In this document: positions 39,766-48,346 of the stretch, in pieces | Layout of the letters: each line of letters begins with the position of its first letter | How positions within the stretch are numbered: the first letter of the stretch is position 1 | Source of the DNA: a virus | IMG/VR virus record: IMGVR_UViG_3300011113_000491 | Span: 59,466 to 123,465 of that record | Direction: 5' to 3' (one strand) | DNA: 64,000 nt | Position numbers and translations under genes: made by a program | Notes under the pieces: model-generated | What the model was told of the DNA's origin: nothing | The model's input: the letters and a program-made list of their open reading frames with translations, nothing else | The model's database searches: none

Positions 39766-41411
39766 AGGGAAAAATACAAAACCTAAACAAGTTAGTAAAT
39801 GCCTTCCCTCTTTATAAATTTATTAGGGCGATATCAACACCATTCAAGTCTATGGATGCATATAAAATGGGGTTAATTGATATTAAAGGTAATTTCATAA
39901 AAGATCCTGATGGTATGATATCAGAGTTCGATAAACTGGTAATAAGATTAAAGGCTCTAATAAACACTACTTGTAGTCCAAAAATAAAATCATACATGAA
40001 CTATTTTACAACTGCAATTGATTTACTAGCGGAGGAAACAGTAAATCTTTATGGAGGAGACAAAGAAATGCTTTCAGAACAAATAAAGAAGTATCTAAAA
40101 GAAACAGCAGAGTTTGAGCCAATCGGACACCTACAACACGCAGGAGAACTTCTTTATACTGGCGGTGGTCATCATGCAGTTGAGCACTTGAGAGCAACCC
40201 ACGAGGCATTAACAGGTAAAGGAAGAAAAGGACACAACCTCTCATACAAAGCAGATGGTACTATGTCACTCATCTTTGGAAAGTCTGGTGGTAGACCTTT
40301 TGTTCGTTATAAAGGTAAAGGAGCACAGACATTCTTCTCACCAGAAGAAGTACAAGAATATGCAGCAAGAGAAGGTAAACCACACTATGTTGCACCATTT
40401 ACTGCTGCACTTCAGGCAGCCGGGCACGAAAAAATAGATCCAGATGTTTCATATCAAGCAGATGCCATTCTTGACTCAGGAGAGGGAACTCTCAAAGGAA
40501 ATCTGATCCACTATAAACGCCCAAAGAAAACTACCAAAAGTATGTTAGCAGTTCATGGTAGATTTGATTCACGAACTGGCAAAAGATTAGAAGCAGTTCC
40601 TGACGTATCATTCTTAAATACATCAGAACAACATTTTCCAGTTCTCTCTCTTAAGAATGCACCAAAACTGGGTCTTAAGGAAAGAAGACTTATGAGAGGT
40701 CATATTTCTACAGCAGGCAAAAAGTTGAAGAGAAAAGATGTACAAGCACTTGTTTCTGAAATTGCCGCGCACACAGATCCATCTACGGTAAACAAAGCGG
40801 CAACTCGTGCCGGTCATATGACCATGTTCTCAAATGCCGTTCAAAGAGGTGAATACCAAAGAACAGTCCAAGGTTATAGAGACTTTACCACGGCAAGAAT
40901 ACAAAAAGCAGTAGAGGGTAAGAAGGGTTCTGAAGCAAGACGACTCCAAGGACACCTTGAAGCGTTCAAGGGTAGAGAAAAAAGCCTACAGCACCTATTC
41001 GATGCTCACAACTCAGTTGATGCAGCAAGAGATGTAATATTCGGACATTTAACTAGGACCGGACAATTACCAATGCAACCAGCAAGAGGTCACGGTCATG
41101 AGGGCTTCGTTTCTGAACTTCCCGGAATGGGCATGGTAAAGTTTGTTCCTACCACATTTACTGCCGCTAATGCAAAACAAAAGGGTAAGTTTGATAAGAA
41201 AAAGAAGAAAGTAAATGAGTTTATGGAAAAATACGGTCATTTACTTTTTGAAGACGGTATGGTTGCAAACTCTGTTGGGGCGGGTGGTATTCGTGGTATT
41301 GGCGTTGATACTTCTGGACAACCAGACCCAAGCGATGTCGTAGTTAAAAAACGGCATAAAATTCATAGAAGAAGATTTAACCCAGAAAATACTGGCCTCG
41401 AAACTTATTAA
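39762..41411 (+). CDS. Ligase-like nucleotidyltransferase (DUF6267-type)
   Basis: The product has 549 residues. Residues 1-112 form a helical leader ending KKYLKE before Thr, an L-x-E site. The central domain contains LSYKADGTMSLIFG, matching motif I (K-x-D-G) of covalent nucleotidyltransferases (DNA/RNA ligases and capping enzymes), with later YQADAILDSGEGTLKGN as a candidate downstream motif. I associate this with the DUF6267 group of phage proteins. The substrate is unknown. It is another candidate head-delivered enzyme. Confidence 0.7.
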   Translation: MKGKIQNLNKLVNAFPLYKFIRAISTPFKSMDAYKMGLIDIKGNFIKDPDGMISEFDKLVIRLKALINTTCSPKIKSYMNYFTTAIDLLAEETVNLYGGDKEMLSEQIKKYLKETAEFEPIGHLQHAGELLYTGGGHHAVEHLRATHEALTGKGRKGHNLSYKADGTMSLIFGKSGGRPFVRYKGKGAQTFFSPEEVQEYAAREGKPHYVAPFTAALQAAGHEKIDPDVSYQADAILDSGEGTLKGNLIHYKRPKKTTKSMLAVHGRFDSRTGKRLEAVPDVSFLNTSEQHFPVLSLKNAPKLGLKERRLMRGHISTAGKKLKRKDVQALVSEIAAHTDPSTVNKAATRAGHMTMFSNAVQRGEYQRTVQGYRDFTTARIQKAVEGKKGSEARRLQGHLEAFKGREKSLQHLFDAHNSVDAARDVIFGHLTRTGQLPMQPARGHGHEGFVSELPGMGMVKFVPTTFTAANAKQKGKFDKKKKKVNEFMEKYGHLLFEDGMVANSVGAGGIRGIGVDTSGQPDPSDVVVKKRHKIHRRRFNPENTGLETY

Positions 41412-41436
41412 TTCCTAAATATATTTGGAGGTTTTT

Positions 41437-41874
41437 ATGATTCCTACAGAATTAATTTCATTGGTGGGTGGAAGCTTAACTGGATTCGTGTTTAAGTACA
41501 TGGCCCAAAAGAGCCAAGACCAAAAAGAAATGTTTGAACGGTTAATCACCGCAAACAAACAAACAACCGAAAATCAAGATAAGGCAGCACTAAGAGTGCC
41601 GCTTGATATTGGAGCAAGTGTTCGTCAGTTGATTGTTCTAACAGTTCTGTTCGGAACCATCGCTGCTCCGTTTATTCTACCGTTCTTCGGTGTACCAACT
41701 TTTGTCGAAGTTGACACAGTATCACCAGAGGGAATGTTTGGACTAATTCCAGAGACATCCAAGAAGTTCTTTGTAGAAGTTAATGGATTCCTCTATACAT
41801 CAGAGAACAGGCAAATTCTTGTGTCCATTGTCGGATTCTACTTCGGTACTGCTGCCGCAGGGAGGAAGTCATGA
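41437..41874 (+). CDS. Holin-like membrane protein
   Basis: The 145-residue product begins MIPTELISLVGGSLTGFVFKYMA. It has a second hydrophobic segment (LIVLTVLFGTIAAPFILPFFG) and a third near the end (ILVSIVGFYFGTAAAG), the three-segment layout of phage holins. TTTGGAGG lies six bases before the ATG at 41437. The coupled lipoprotein gene that follows supports a lysis role. Confidence 0.75.
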   Translation: MIPTELISLVGGSLTGFVFKYMAQKSQDQKEMFERLITANKQTTENQDKAALRVPLDIGASVRQLIVLTVLFGTIAAPFILPFFGVPTFVEVDTVSPEGMFGLIPETSKKFFVEVNGFLYTSENRQILVSIVGFYFGTAAAGRKS

Positions 41875-42212
41875 AAAAAGTATGGAAAATAGGTCTTGAT
41901 GTTTTATTCATCGTCGTCTGTATCATGATGATTATGTCATTCCTTTCTGGTTGTCAGTGTGTAGCACCAGAAATCATTCCAGATAATACTGGTGACTCTG
42001 TTATAATGATGGATATTAAATCCAAGATTGAACAAGGGAAAGAAATAGGCAAGGACAGTTCTTGGTTATGGTGGTATGCTCCCGTTCTCTTCCTCGTTGT
42101 TGCCTGGGGTATTAAAGAGTTCTTCCTCAAGAAAGAACCAGACGACTGTGACGAAGATGAGAGTAAGAAGGAAAAGAAAGAAGTACTCACCGAACAAAAC
42201 AAACCAGAGTGA
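41871..42212 (+). CDS. Membrane lipoprotein, possible lysis component
   Basis: The 113-residue product has a hydrophobic N-terminus (VLFIVVCIMMIMSF) ending in the lipobox LSGC. A second membrane segment (WWYAPVLFLVVAWGIKEFF) and a charged tail (DDCDEDESKKEKKE) follow. It overlaps the holin-like gene by four bases. It could be a spanin-type or holin-associated protein; the two segments do not fit a classic Rz1. Confidence 0.7.
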   Translation: MKKVWKIGLDVLFIVVCIMMIMSFLSGCQCVAPEIIPDNTGDSVIMMDIKSKIEQGKEIGKDSSWLWWYAPVLFLVVAWGIKEFFLKKEPDDCDEDESKKEKKEVLTEQNKPE

Positions 42213-42214
42213 GA

Positions 42215-42775
42215 TCACGCAGAATCCTTCATAGAATAGTACAGAATCTTGCAAATATAAAAAGCATCGACTATATCTGATACTGGATTTACTACTCCAG
42301 TTCTGTTCGGAGTCATTATGTCTTTTAATGCGATGAATGTATCTTTGACAAAGGACTCATACATTGCCTCTTTGTCAGCATTTCCTTTACCCGTTGCCAT
42401 CTTTTTAACATGTGATGGTTGAACTATTTCAACCGGGATAGAGTTTTGCCATAACTTGTACTTCAGAATACCAGTGTTCTCAGCAATGTGAAAAACCCTA
42501 CCCTGTGCATTATAAGCATAACCTTCAAGTGCAACCTGTTCGCACCCTGTACAAATTCGCATAACCCACTCTGAAATAGTGTCATATCTTTCGCAGTCCT
42601 GATCATACTCAGAGAAGTTCTCTCCGTATATGTTATTCAGAAACACCGTGGCATTCTTCTTAACATCAGTCAAGAAATAGAATGTACAATTCTTGAAGCA
42701 AAACTCTTTGTCAGTGTTTGCTACACATATTGCAGGCCCATTTAAACTATAATCAATACCAGCGATAATTCCCAT
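42215..42775 (-). CDS. RuvC-like Holliday-junction resolvase
   Basis: The 186-residue product begins MGIIAGIDYSLNG (catalytic Asp in GIDYS). It has VALEGYAYNAQG (Glu), a KKMATGKGNADKEAMY segment typical of RuvC DNA binding, and SDIVDAFYICK with the last acidic pair. It is likely a junction-resolving nuclease for branched replicated DNA. The ATG at 42775 is five bases after TATAAATA in a perfect palindrome shared with the divergent gene. Confidence 0.85.
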   Translation of the reverse strand: MGIIAGIDYSLNGPAICVANTDKEFCFKNCTFYFLTDVKKNATVFLNNIYGENFSEYDQDCERYDTISEWVMRICTGCEQVALEGYAYNAQGRVFHIAENTGILKYKLWQNSIPVEIVQPSHVKKMATGKGNADKEAMYESFVKDTFIALKDIMTPNRTGVVNPVSDIVDAFYICKILYYSMKDSA

Positions 42776-42790
42776 ATAAATATTTATATG
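42773..42790. promoter_or_regulatory. Perfect 18-bp palindrome joining two start codons
   Basis: CATATAAATATTTATATG is its own reverse complement. It holds a TATAAATA octamer on each strand, each five bases from an ATG (42775 minus, 42788 plus). Both transcripts should be leaderless. Confidence 0.85.
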
Positions 42791-43615
42791 AACGATATTG
42801 ATGTTTATATGTCTTGGTACAGCAAAACCCCACCAAGTCAAAATACAATAAATTTACATGAATTTAGTTTACATTATGTAAATAAACACTATAAAAATTG
42901 TACCTTAATAACTAATTCAATTTCAAAAAAATATTTTAGTCATTTGAATTTTACAAATATAACTACAGATTTAGATGAAATAGATCATATAGAAACTAAA
43001 GTGTGGGCGATAGGAAAAATATTTTCTTATAAAAGTATTTGTAAAAAAGAAAAACCATTTTTACATCTAGATTACGATGTGTTTTTAAAAAACAAAATAT
43101 CAAAAGATTTTTTACTCTCTCCAGTATTCGTTCAAAACGAAGAAAACTGTGTGTGGGAGCATGAAATAAACTGCACAGGATATAATTATAATCTTAAAAA
43201 TATATCAAACAAAATTAAAAATTATATTTCAAATCCATCTAAAAATGACAAAGCGTATAACATGGGGATATTTGGTGGTAAAAATTTAAAATTTATAAAT
43301 GAATACGCAGAAACATCTATTAAATTTATTCTAGATGAAAATAACAAAAAATTATTTGAATACTTACACGATATAAATCCTGCAAGTCCATCTTTGATTG
43401 TCGAGCAATACTTACTATGGAAACTAGCAAAAGATAACAAAATTCTTGTTAACTGTTACATAGGGGGAAATAACATTGATGAATTAAAACAAAATGGATT
43501 TAACATTGGATATGTTCATCTAATGGGTTCCAAAAACCAAAAAAAAATCATAAATTATATCGATACTGAATTATCAAAAATTAGAAAAAATGATAAACAT
43601 GAACCGCGCATATAA
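42788..43615 (+). CDS. Glycosyltransferase-like protein
   Basis: The 275-residue product is very AT-rich. It has LHLDYDVFLKN, a D-x-D metal site after hydrophobic strands, and a later MGIFGGKNLKFI. This fits a DUF6734-like or GT-A-type sugar transferase. It may decorate the host surface or phage DNA or virion. Its composition is lower in GC than its neighbours, suggesting recent acquisition. The message is predicted to be leaderless. Confidence 0.68.
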   Translation: MNDIDVYMSWYSKTPPSQNTINLHEFSLHYVNKHYKNCTLITNSISKKYFSHLNFTNITTDLDEIDHIETKVWAIGKIFSYKSICKKEKPFLHLDYDVFLKNKISKDFLLSPVFVQNEENCVWEHEINCTGYNYNLKNISNKIKNYISNPSKNDKAYNMGIFGGKNLKFINEYAETSIKFILDENNKKLFEYLHDINPASPSLIVEQYLLWKLAKDNKILVNCYIGGNNIDELKQNGFNIGYVHLMGSKNQKKIINYIDTELSKIRKNDKHEPRI

Positions 43616-43620
43616 ACGCA

Positions 43621-43640
43621 AAACCCCCCTTGCGGGGGGT
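43621..43640. terminator. Bidirectional terminator
   Basis: AACCCCCC, TTGC, GGGGGGT forms a strong hairpin between convergent genes. The minus strand ends in TTTT. Confidence 0.75.
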
Positions 43641-43665
43641 CGTGTGTTCGGTTAACCTACACTAA

Positions 43666-45591
43666 TTATTTAGTCAAATCAACAAGTTCACACTTGTCAC
43701 CGGAGCAGGCATATGTCTGAGTTCCGGCAGTGTTGTCTTCCTTTTCGTACTTGATCAAATCACCCCAGTTAACAACTGGCATCTTACTCAGGAGTGCTTC
43801 ATACTCTTCCTTGGTGCAATCCTGATATGGAGCCTGCTGATATGTGTGATCCGAATGTGGTAGGAATGAAATACCACTGACTTCATCGAAGTGCTTGTAA
43901 ACCCAAGCACCTACTTCCATCCATTCGTGTTCCTTTACGGTAACAGTAATTGATGGTTTATGTTCGCACCAGTGCTTCTGGTAAGTTAACCAGAGTTCTA
44001 GGTGTTCGATTGCAGTCATGTCGTTGCGTGTCACTGATCCTTCTGCCTTCATTGGGAAGGAGAAAACCATAGTATGCTCTGGACGCATGACACAAGGTTC
44101 AGCAGGGAATCCTGCATCGGTCATAAATTTGCAAAGTGGATCCTTAATATCTGCACGAACAGTACGAATAAAGTATTCGTTGTGACGAGCGTGGATACCG
44201 GATGCGGCATCTACAAGTTGTGAAACTGTACCTGATGGTTTCACACAAGTAATTGCTGCGGCAGGATTAATTCCAAGTTTCTTTGCCCATTCCTTGTTGG
44301 TAATTACGGCATCAGATCTTAGGCATTCTAGTAGAATCTCAAGATTTGGGTTCTTGCTACGCATGATTGCGTTATCAAGAATACCAGTAAGAGACACACC
44401 TAGAAGTGCTTCTTCCTCGCAGTTGTGCTTCCAGTCGCTAGAAAGATATGGGAAGTGAGTCATTGACGCTTGCCATGTTCCTAGAATGGTTGCCAACTGC
44501 ACCTTACGCTTCAGGGTTTCAGGAGTATCGTTTGGACGAACAACTACTTCTGAAAGATTACAGAACTCCTTGTCTCGTAGGATTATCTCTGAGCATGGAT
44601 TTGTTCCAAACTCTTTAGTATGATCTCTACGGTCACCTAGTTTAGCAACAGTCTTTTGAGCAGCATCACGGTTGAAGATACCGCGCTCTCCGCTCTTTGA
44701 CTTGTAAAGAGAAACCCACTCCTCCATGAAGGTTCCAATCTCTGGTTTCTCCTTGTATGCTACAGAGTTATTTGCTAGAGCTCGTTGCGGATTGTCAACC
44801 CACCACTGACCAGTCTTAGCGTCACGCATCCGTTCATCTGTGAGGTTGGATAGAGAGATAAGTGCTGATCTACGCACTCCTCCGACAACGACAATTTCAG
44901 CAATCTTGCAGATGATATCATGACATTCGATGGAAGTAAGTTTTCGTCCCGCAGCCTTTTTAAAAGTATTAATTGTGAAGTGGAACAGTTCATCCAAAGG
45001 TCTTGGGCCTGATGCTCGTCCACCGAAAGTCTTGAGGCGCGCACCAGCAGGACGAATCTTTGATAAGTCCCACTTCGGGATCTGTCCACCAATAAGAAGG
45101 GATACCAATTCTCGGTACGCTTTGGCCCATCCTTCTTTCGAATCTTTGACAACAATGACGGTATCGCTTTGAGTAAAGTGTTCAGAGATTGTAGGAAGTT
45201 TTTCAACATATTGTCTCTCCACGCTGAAACCTACACCAGTGCCGCACATCAGAATATATAGGATTTCGTCAAATGCACGAACCTTATTGACGGCAACATA
45301 TGAACAGTTGTACCCGGCAGTGTTGTCCCTTGCAAGTGCTTCTCCTGCGGTCATTAGTGCCCGCATTGAAGGCATGATCTCAAGATTTAGAACTGCTGTC
45401 TCAAGTTCATTTCGTAGTTCTGCCGGTAGTTTGTAACCATGCTTTTCCTTAAGATGATTTGCAAAGAAATTAAAGTAGCGGGATACGGTTTCTGCCCATG
45501 TCTCGCGTCTCTTTTCTTCTTCTAGCCAGCGTGAATAACGTGAAAGGTGTATAAACTCCTGATACGGAGTGGGTAACTTAATCTCATTCAT
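43666..45591 (-). CDS. nrdJ: Class II (B12-dependent) ribonucleotide reductase
   Basis: The 641-residue product has GYNCSYVAV near the first substrate-site Cys, the catalytic loop NPCSEIILRDKEFCNLSEV, PSGTVSQLVDAASGIHARH and a C-terminal redox pair CSGDKCELVDL. A single monomer-type chain without a radical-generating partner indicates the adenosylcobalamin-dependent class. It makes deoxynucleotides for replication. AAGGAGAAA precedes the ATG. Dependence on host B12 is notable beside the CobS/CobT-like pair. Confidence 0.9.
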   Translation of the reverse strand: MNEIKLPTPYQEFIHLSRYSRWLEEEKRRETWAETVSRYFNFFANHLKEKHGYKLPAELRNELETAVLNLEIMPSMRALMTAGEALARDNTAGYNCSYVAVNKVRAFDEILYILMCGTGVGFSVERQYVEKLPTISEHFTQSDTVIVVKDSKEGWAKAYRELVSLLIGGQIPKWDLSKIRPAGARLKTFGGRASGPRPLDELFHFTINTFKKAAGRKLTSIECHDIICKIAEIVVVGGVRRSALISLSNLTDERMRDAKTGQWWVDNPQRALANNSVAYKEKPEIGTFMEEWVSLYKSKSGERGIFNRDAAQKTVAKLGDRRDHTKEFGTNPCSEIILRDKEFCNLSEVVVRPNDTPETLKRKVQLATILGTWQASMTHFPYLSSDWKHNCEEEALLGVSLTGILDNAIMRSKNPNLEILLECLRSDAVITNKEWAKKLGINPAAAITCVKPSGTVSQLVDAASGIHARHNEYFIRTVRADIKDPLCKFMTDAGFPAEPCVMRPEHTMVFSFPMKAEGSVTRNDMTAIEHLELWLTYQKHWCEHKPSITVTVKEHEWMEVGAWVYKHFDEVSGISFLPHSDHTYQQAPYQDCTKEEYEALLSKMPVVNWGDLIKYEKEDNTAGTQTYACSGDKCELVDLTK

Positions 45592-45633
45592 ATATTTCTC
45601 CTTTTTGGATTCCTCTATGGGTTGGTAAGGTAT

Positions 45634-46389
45634 TTAGGTGAGTTCTTCCCATGAAATTGGGAACAACGGTGCAATCATTTCCTTTATTGCCGCAGCATAT
45701 TCACGAATTTCCCATTGTGCATGGGGATCAGTTCGCTGCTTGCAGACTCTAGCATACGCTGCCAAAGAACCAGTCCACCACCACTCGGTGTAAGTCCCCT
45801 GTGGTAGTACAAACCGTGCTTGTTCTGGTGCAACTCCATTTTCAATGAGTCTATTATATACCTTCAAAGCCTCACTTGCAATAGTTTTATAAAATGAATC
45901 ACAAACTGTTAAAGTATCTTCGTTTGTTATAAAATCTTCAGAACCCTGCTTTGCGCCGTTAGATGGTTTTGACCGCCACTGTGGATTATAAATTTGTGGT
46001 TCATCCACAACATATCGGCGCGAAATTTCATTTTCAACAAATCCTTGTTTATGTTTAAAAAATTGTGTCCGTATTGAAATCGGCGCACGAATTCTTAGAG
46101 TGATTTGTGGATGAGCAAAAGGCGTCCAATGATTATGTTGTGCAAGGTACTTGATTAGTTTCTTGTCCTTTTCGCTGATCTTAAGTAGATCTTCTTCCCA
46201 GTAAAAAGAGTTAGTTGAGTCTAGACGATTCTTTGCTTCTTCGTCTATCTCCCAATCGCTCTGCTTGTTGAATGATACTCTTGCAGCATTTACGACCGTA
46301 AGATCATCACCCATGTGCGAAACATACTGTACAAATCCATGATCCAATACATTAATTCTTTTGTTTATTTGTTTTATACTCGTTTCCAT
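45634..46389 (-). CDS. thyX: Flavin-dependent thymidylate synthase
   Basis: The 251-residue product has the ThyX signature in a slightly divergent form: TQFFKHKQGFVENEISRRY against R-H-R-x7-S. It also has VNAARVSF, HNHWTPFAH and the C-terminal LPQGTYTEWWWTGSLAAYARVCKQR with flavin and dUMP contacts. It makes dTMP from dUMP using methylene-folate and FAD. The start overlaps the primase gene by 16 bases. Confidence 0.92.
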   Translation of the reverse strand: METSIKQINKRINVLDHGFVQYVSHMGDDLTVVNAARVSFNKQSDWEIDEEAKNRLDSTNSFYWEEDLLKISEKDKKLIKYLAQHNHWTPFAHPQITLRIRAPISIRTQFFKHKQGFVENEISRRYVVDEPQIYNPQWRSKPSNGAKQGSEDFITNEDTLTVCDSFYKTIASEALKVYNRLIENGVAPEQARFVLPQGTYTEWWWTGSLAAYARVCKQRTDPHAQWEIREYAAAIKEMIAPLFPISWEELT

Positions 46390-47378
46390 GATGTAAATAC
46401 CAATTGTGCTTTCAGTCCTTCAAATACATTGCTCTCAAGAATATTGTTAACAAAATCAATACCGTTCTTGAGAACCATGTCATTTATATCTTTCTCTTTA
46501 CAATAATCTGGCCAAACACAAACCTTATGTCCAGATTCAATCAACTTCTTTTGAATCTCAACTGTGTCATAGTTTCTTGGTTCGTTATCCAAAACAAAGA
46601 CTGCTTCTGGAAAAATCTTTGACATATCAATAAAGGATCCAGTACCAAGACATGCTACACTGTTCTTGAGGAATGTGCTGTCGAGTGGACCTTCTACAAT
46701 GTAGATGGGTTCATCCTTCTTAAGTTTGTCAATACCAAACATCAGTTTTGTGTTTTCCTTTTTGATGGTAAGATACTTTGGTGCATTTTTCTTACAGGTT
46801 ATACATCTACCCTGCGCTCCAACTACCTCGCCTTTCTCGTCACGGATCAGTATAATGATTCGTGGTTCCTCTTTTGCATTATAACTTTCGTCAAATTGTT
46901 TTGCGAAGAGTGAGAAGTTATCAGTATACCCCATATCACCCCATCTGTCTTCAGGAATCTTTCTAGATTGCAGAAACTCCATGCATTCTTTTGATGATTT
47001 GGCTGGGGTAAAATGATCTACTTTTTTAGCAAATACAGGGGTAGAATCATATGGATATAGTTTCTCTTGAGTTGGTTTCTTGTAATTTGCTTTTCCATCC
47101 TCACCGGCAATAAATCGCTCAAGAGCATACTGCTTACAGAGATATGGTGAAACTTTCTCTAGAAAATTATAAAGATTACAACCAACCCCGCAGTTATGAC
47201 AACGATAAAAGAAATCACTGCCTTTTTGATAAAAGAATCCTCTGGCAACAGTCTTTCTCTTGGTAGAATCCCCACAGATAGGACATCTGCAATTTGCAAG
47301 ATTATCTTTCTTCCACTTGAATCTCTTCAATAGTGGGGAAACCATACCAATGTATTTCTTATCAATGTAGGTTGACAT
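46374..47378 (-). CDS. 61: DNA primase, gp61-type
   Basis: The 334-residue product has an N-terminal zinc-binding domain (CRCPICGD ... YRCHNCGVG, residues about 30-65) and a TOPRIM region (EPIYIVEGPLDSTFL; VFVLDNEPRN) near residues 225-280, the DnaG/T4 gp61 arrangement. It primes lagging-strand synthesis with the helicase encoded just upstream. The ATG at 47378 is preferred (MSTYIDKKYIGM). It overlaps the dehydratase gene by 17 bases. Confidence 0.9.
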   Translation of the reverse strand: MSTYIDKKYIGMVSPLLKRFKWKKDNLANCRCPICGDSTKRKTVARGFFYQKGSDFFYRCHNCGVGCNLYNFLEKVSPYLCKQYALERFIAGEDGKANYKKPTQEKLYPYDSTPVFAKKVDHFTPAKSSKECMEFLQSRKIPEDRWGDMGYTDNFSLFAKQFDESYNAKEEPRIIILIRDEKGEVVGAQGRCITCKKNAPKYLTIKKENTKLMFGIDKLKKDEPIYIVEGPLDSTFLKNSVACLGTGSFIDMSKIFPEAVFVLDNEPRNYDTVEIQKKLIESGHKVCVWPDYCKEKDINDMVLKNGIDFVNNILESNVFEGLKAQLVFTSWKRV

Positions 47379-48345
47379 TTTGCATCCAGTAATCAACCAT
47401 CTCTGACATCATGTCTTCGAAAGTGATTGTTGGCTCCCATCCCATTTCTCTCTTTGCCTTGCTAGCATCACCACGAAGGTAATGAAGTTCTTCTGGTCGC
47501 TCGTACTTCTTGTCAGTCTTTACATACTGCCGATAATCCATACCGAGATATTCGAAGACATATTCAACCATGTCTTCTACTGAGTATGAATGGCCAGTAG
47601 CAAGAACATAATCGTCTGGGTATGGCATCTGAAGCATGTTCCACATACCACGAACATAATCCTTGGCATGTCCCCAGTCTCTCTTGGCTCTTAGATTACC
47701 AAGAACCAGGGTCTTCTCCATTCCGAGCTTGATCTTTGCTGCTTGGAGTGCTACCTTGTTCGTCACGAAATTAATACCTCTGCGAGGAGATTCGTGATTG
47801 AACAAAATTCCTGAGCAAATAAACATACCATATGCGTTTCTGTAGTTGTGACATAGGTTGTGGGCGTAGAGCTTGGCACAACCGTATGGGCTTACAGGAG
47901 ACATATGAGTTGTTTCTCTCTGGTACTTGTCATCATCACATGAATTACCGAACATCTCAGAAGTAGCCGCATGATACACCTTTGAGTGGGGTGAGAATCT
48001 ACGAACAGCCTCAAGGACTGCAAGAGTACCACCACCGTTTACATCAAGGGTATACTTTGGAAGATCGAATGAAACTTGAACATGAGACTGTGCGGCAAGA
48101 TGATAAACTTCATTTGGTTGCAGCTTCTGAATGTTTGTTTCAATGCTGATCGGATCGGTCAAGTCTGCATAGTGCAGTTTAATTTTCTCATCCACCCATA
48201 GTTTATTGATGCGCGTTGTTTGTGACTCTGGGACAGAGTTTCTACGAATAGTCCCATGAACCTCATATCCCTTCTCAACAAGTAGTTCTGCAAGATATGA
48301 TGCATCCTGGCCATTGGCCCCGATAATTAGTGCTATCTTTGACAT
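47362..48345 (-). CDS. gmd: GDP-mannose 4,6-dehydratase
   Basis: The 327-residue product begins MSKIALIIGANGQDASYLAELL with the Gly-rich NAD(P) site. It has HLAAQSHV, ATSEMFG, the catalytic YGCAK and the C-terminal PEELHYLRGDASKAKREMGW. It turns GDP-mannose into GDP-4-keto-6-deoxymannose, the entry to fucose-type sugars. It is found in several cyanophages and may change surface sugars. It lies between primase and helicase and overlaps the primase gene. Confidence 0.92.
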   Translation of the reverse strand: MSKIALIIGANGQDASYLAELLVEKGYEVHGTIRRNSVPESQTTRINKLWVDEKIKLHYADLTDPISIETNIQKLQPNEVYHLAAQSHVQVSFDLPKYTLDVNGGGTLAVLEAVRRFSPHSKVYHAATSEMFGNSCDDDKYQRETTHMSPVSPYGCAKLYAHNLCHNYRNAYGMFICSGILFNHESPRRGINFVTNKVALQAAKIKLGMEKTLVLGNLRAKRDWGHAKDYVRGMWNMLQMPYPDDYVLATGHSYSVEDMVEYVFEYLGMDYRQYVKTDKKYERPEELHYLRGDASKAKREMGWEPTITFEDMMSEMVDYWMQNVNLH

Positions 48346-48346
48346 G

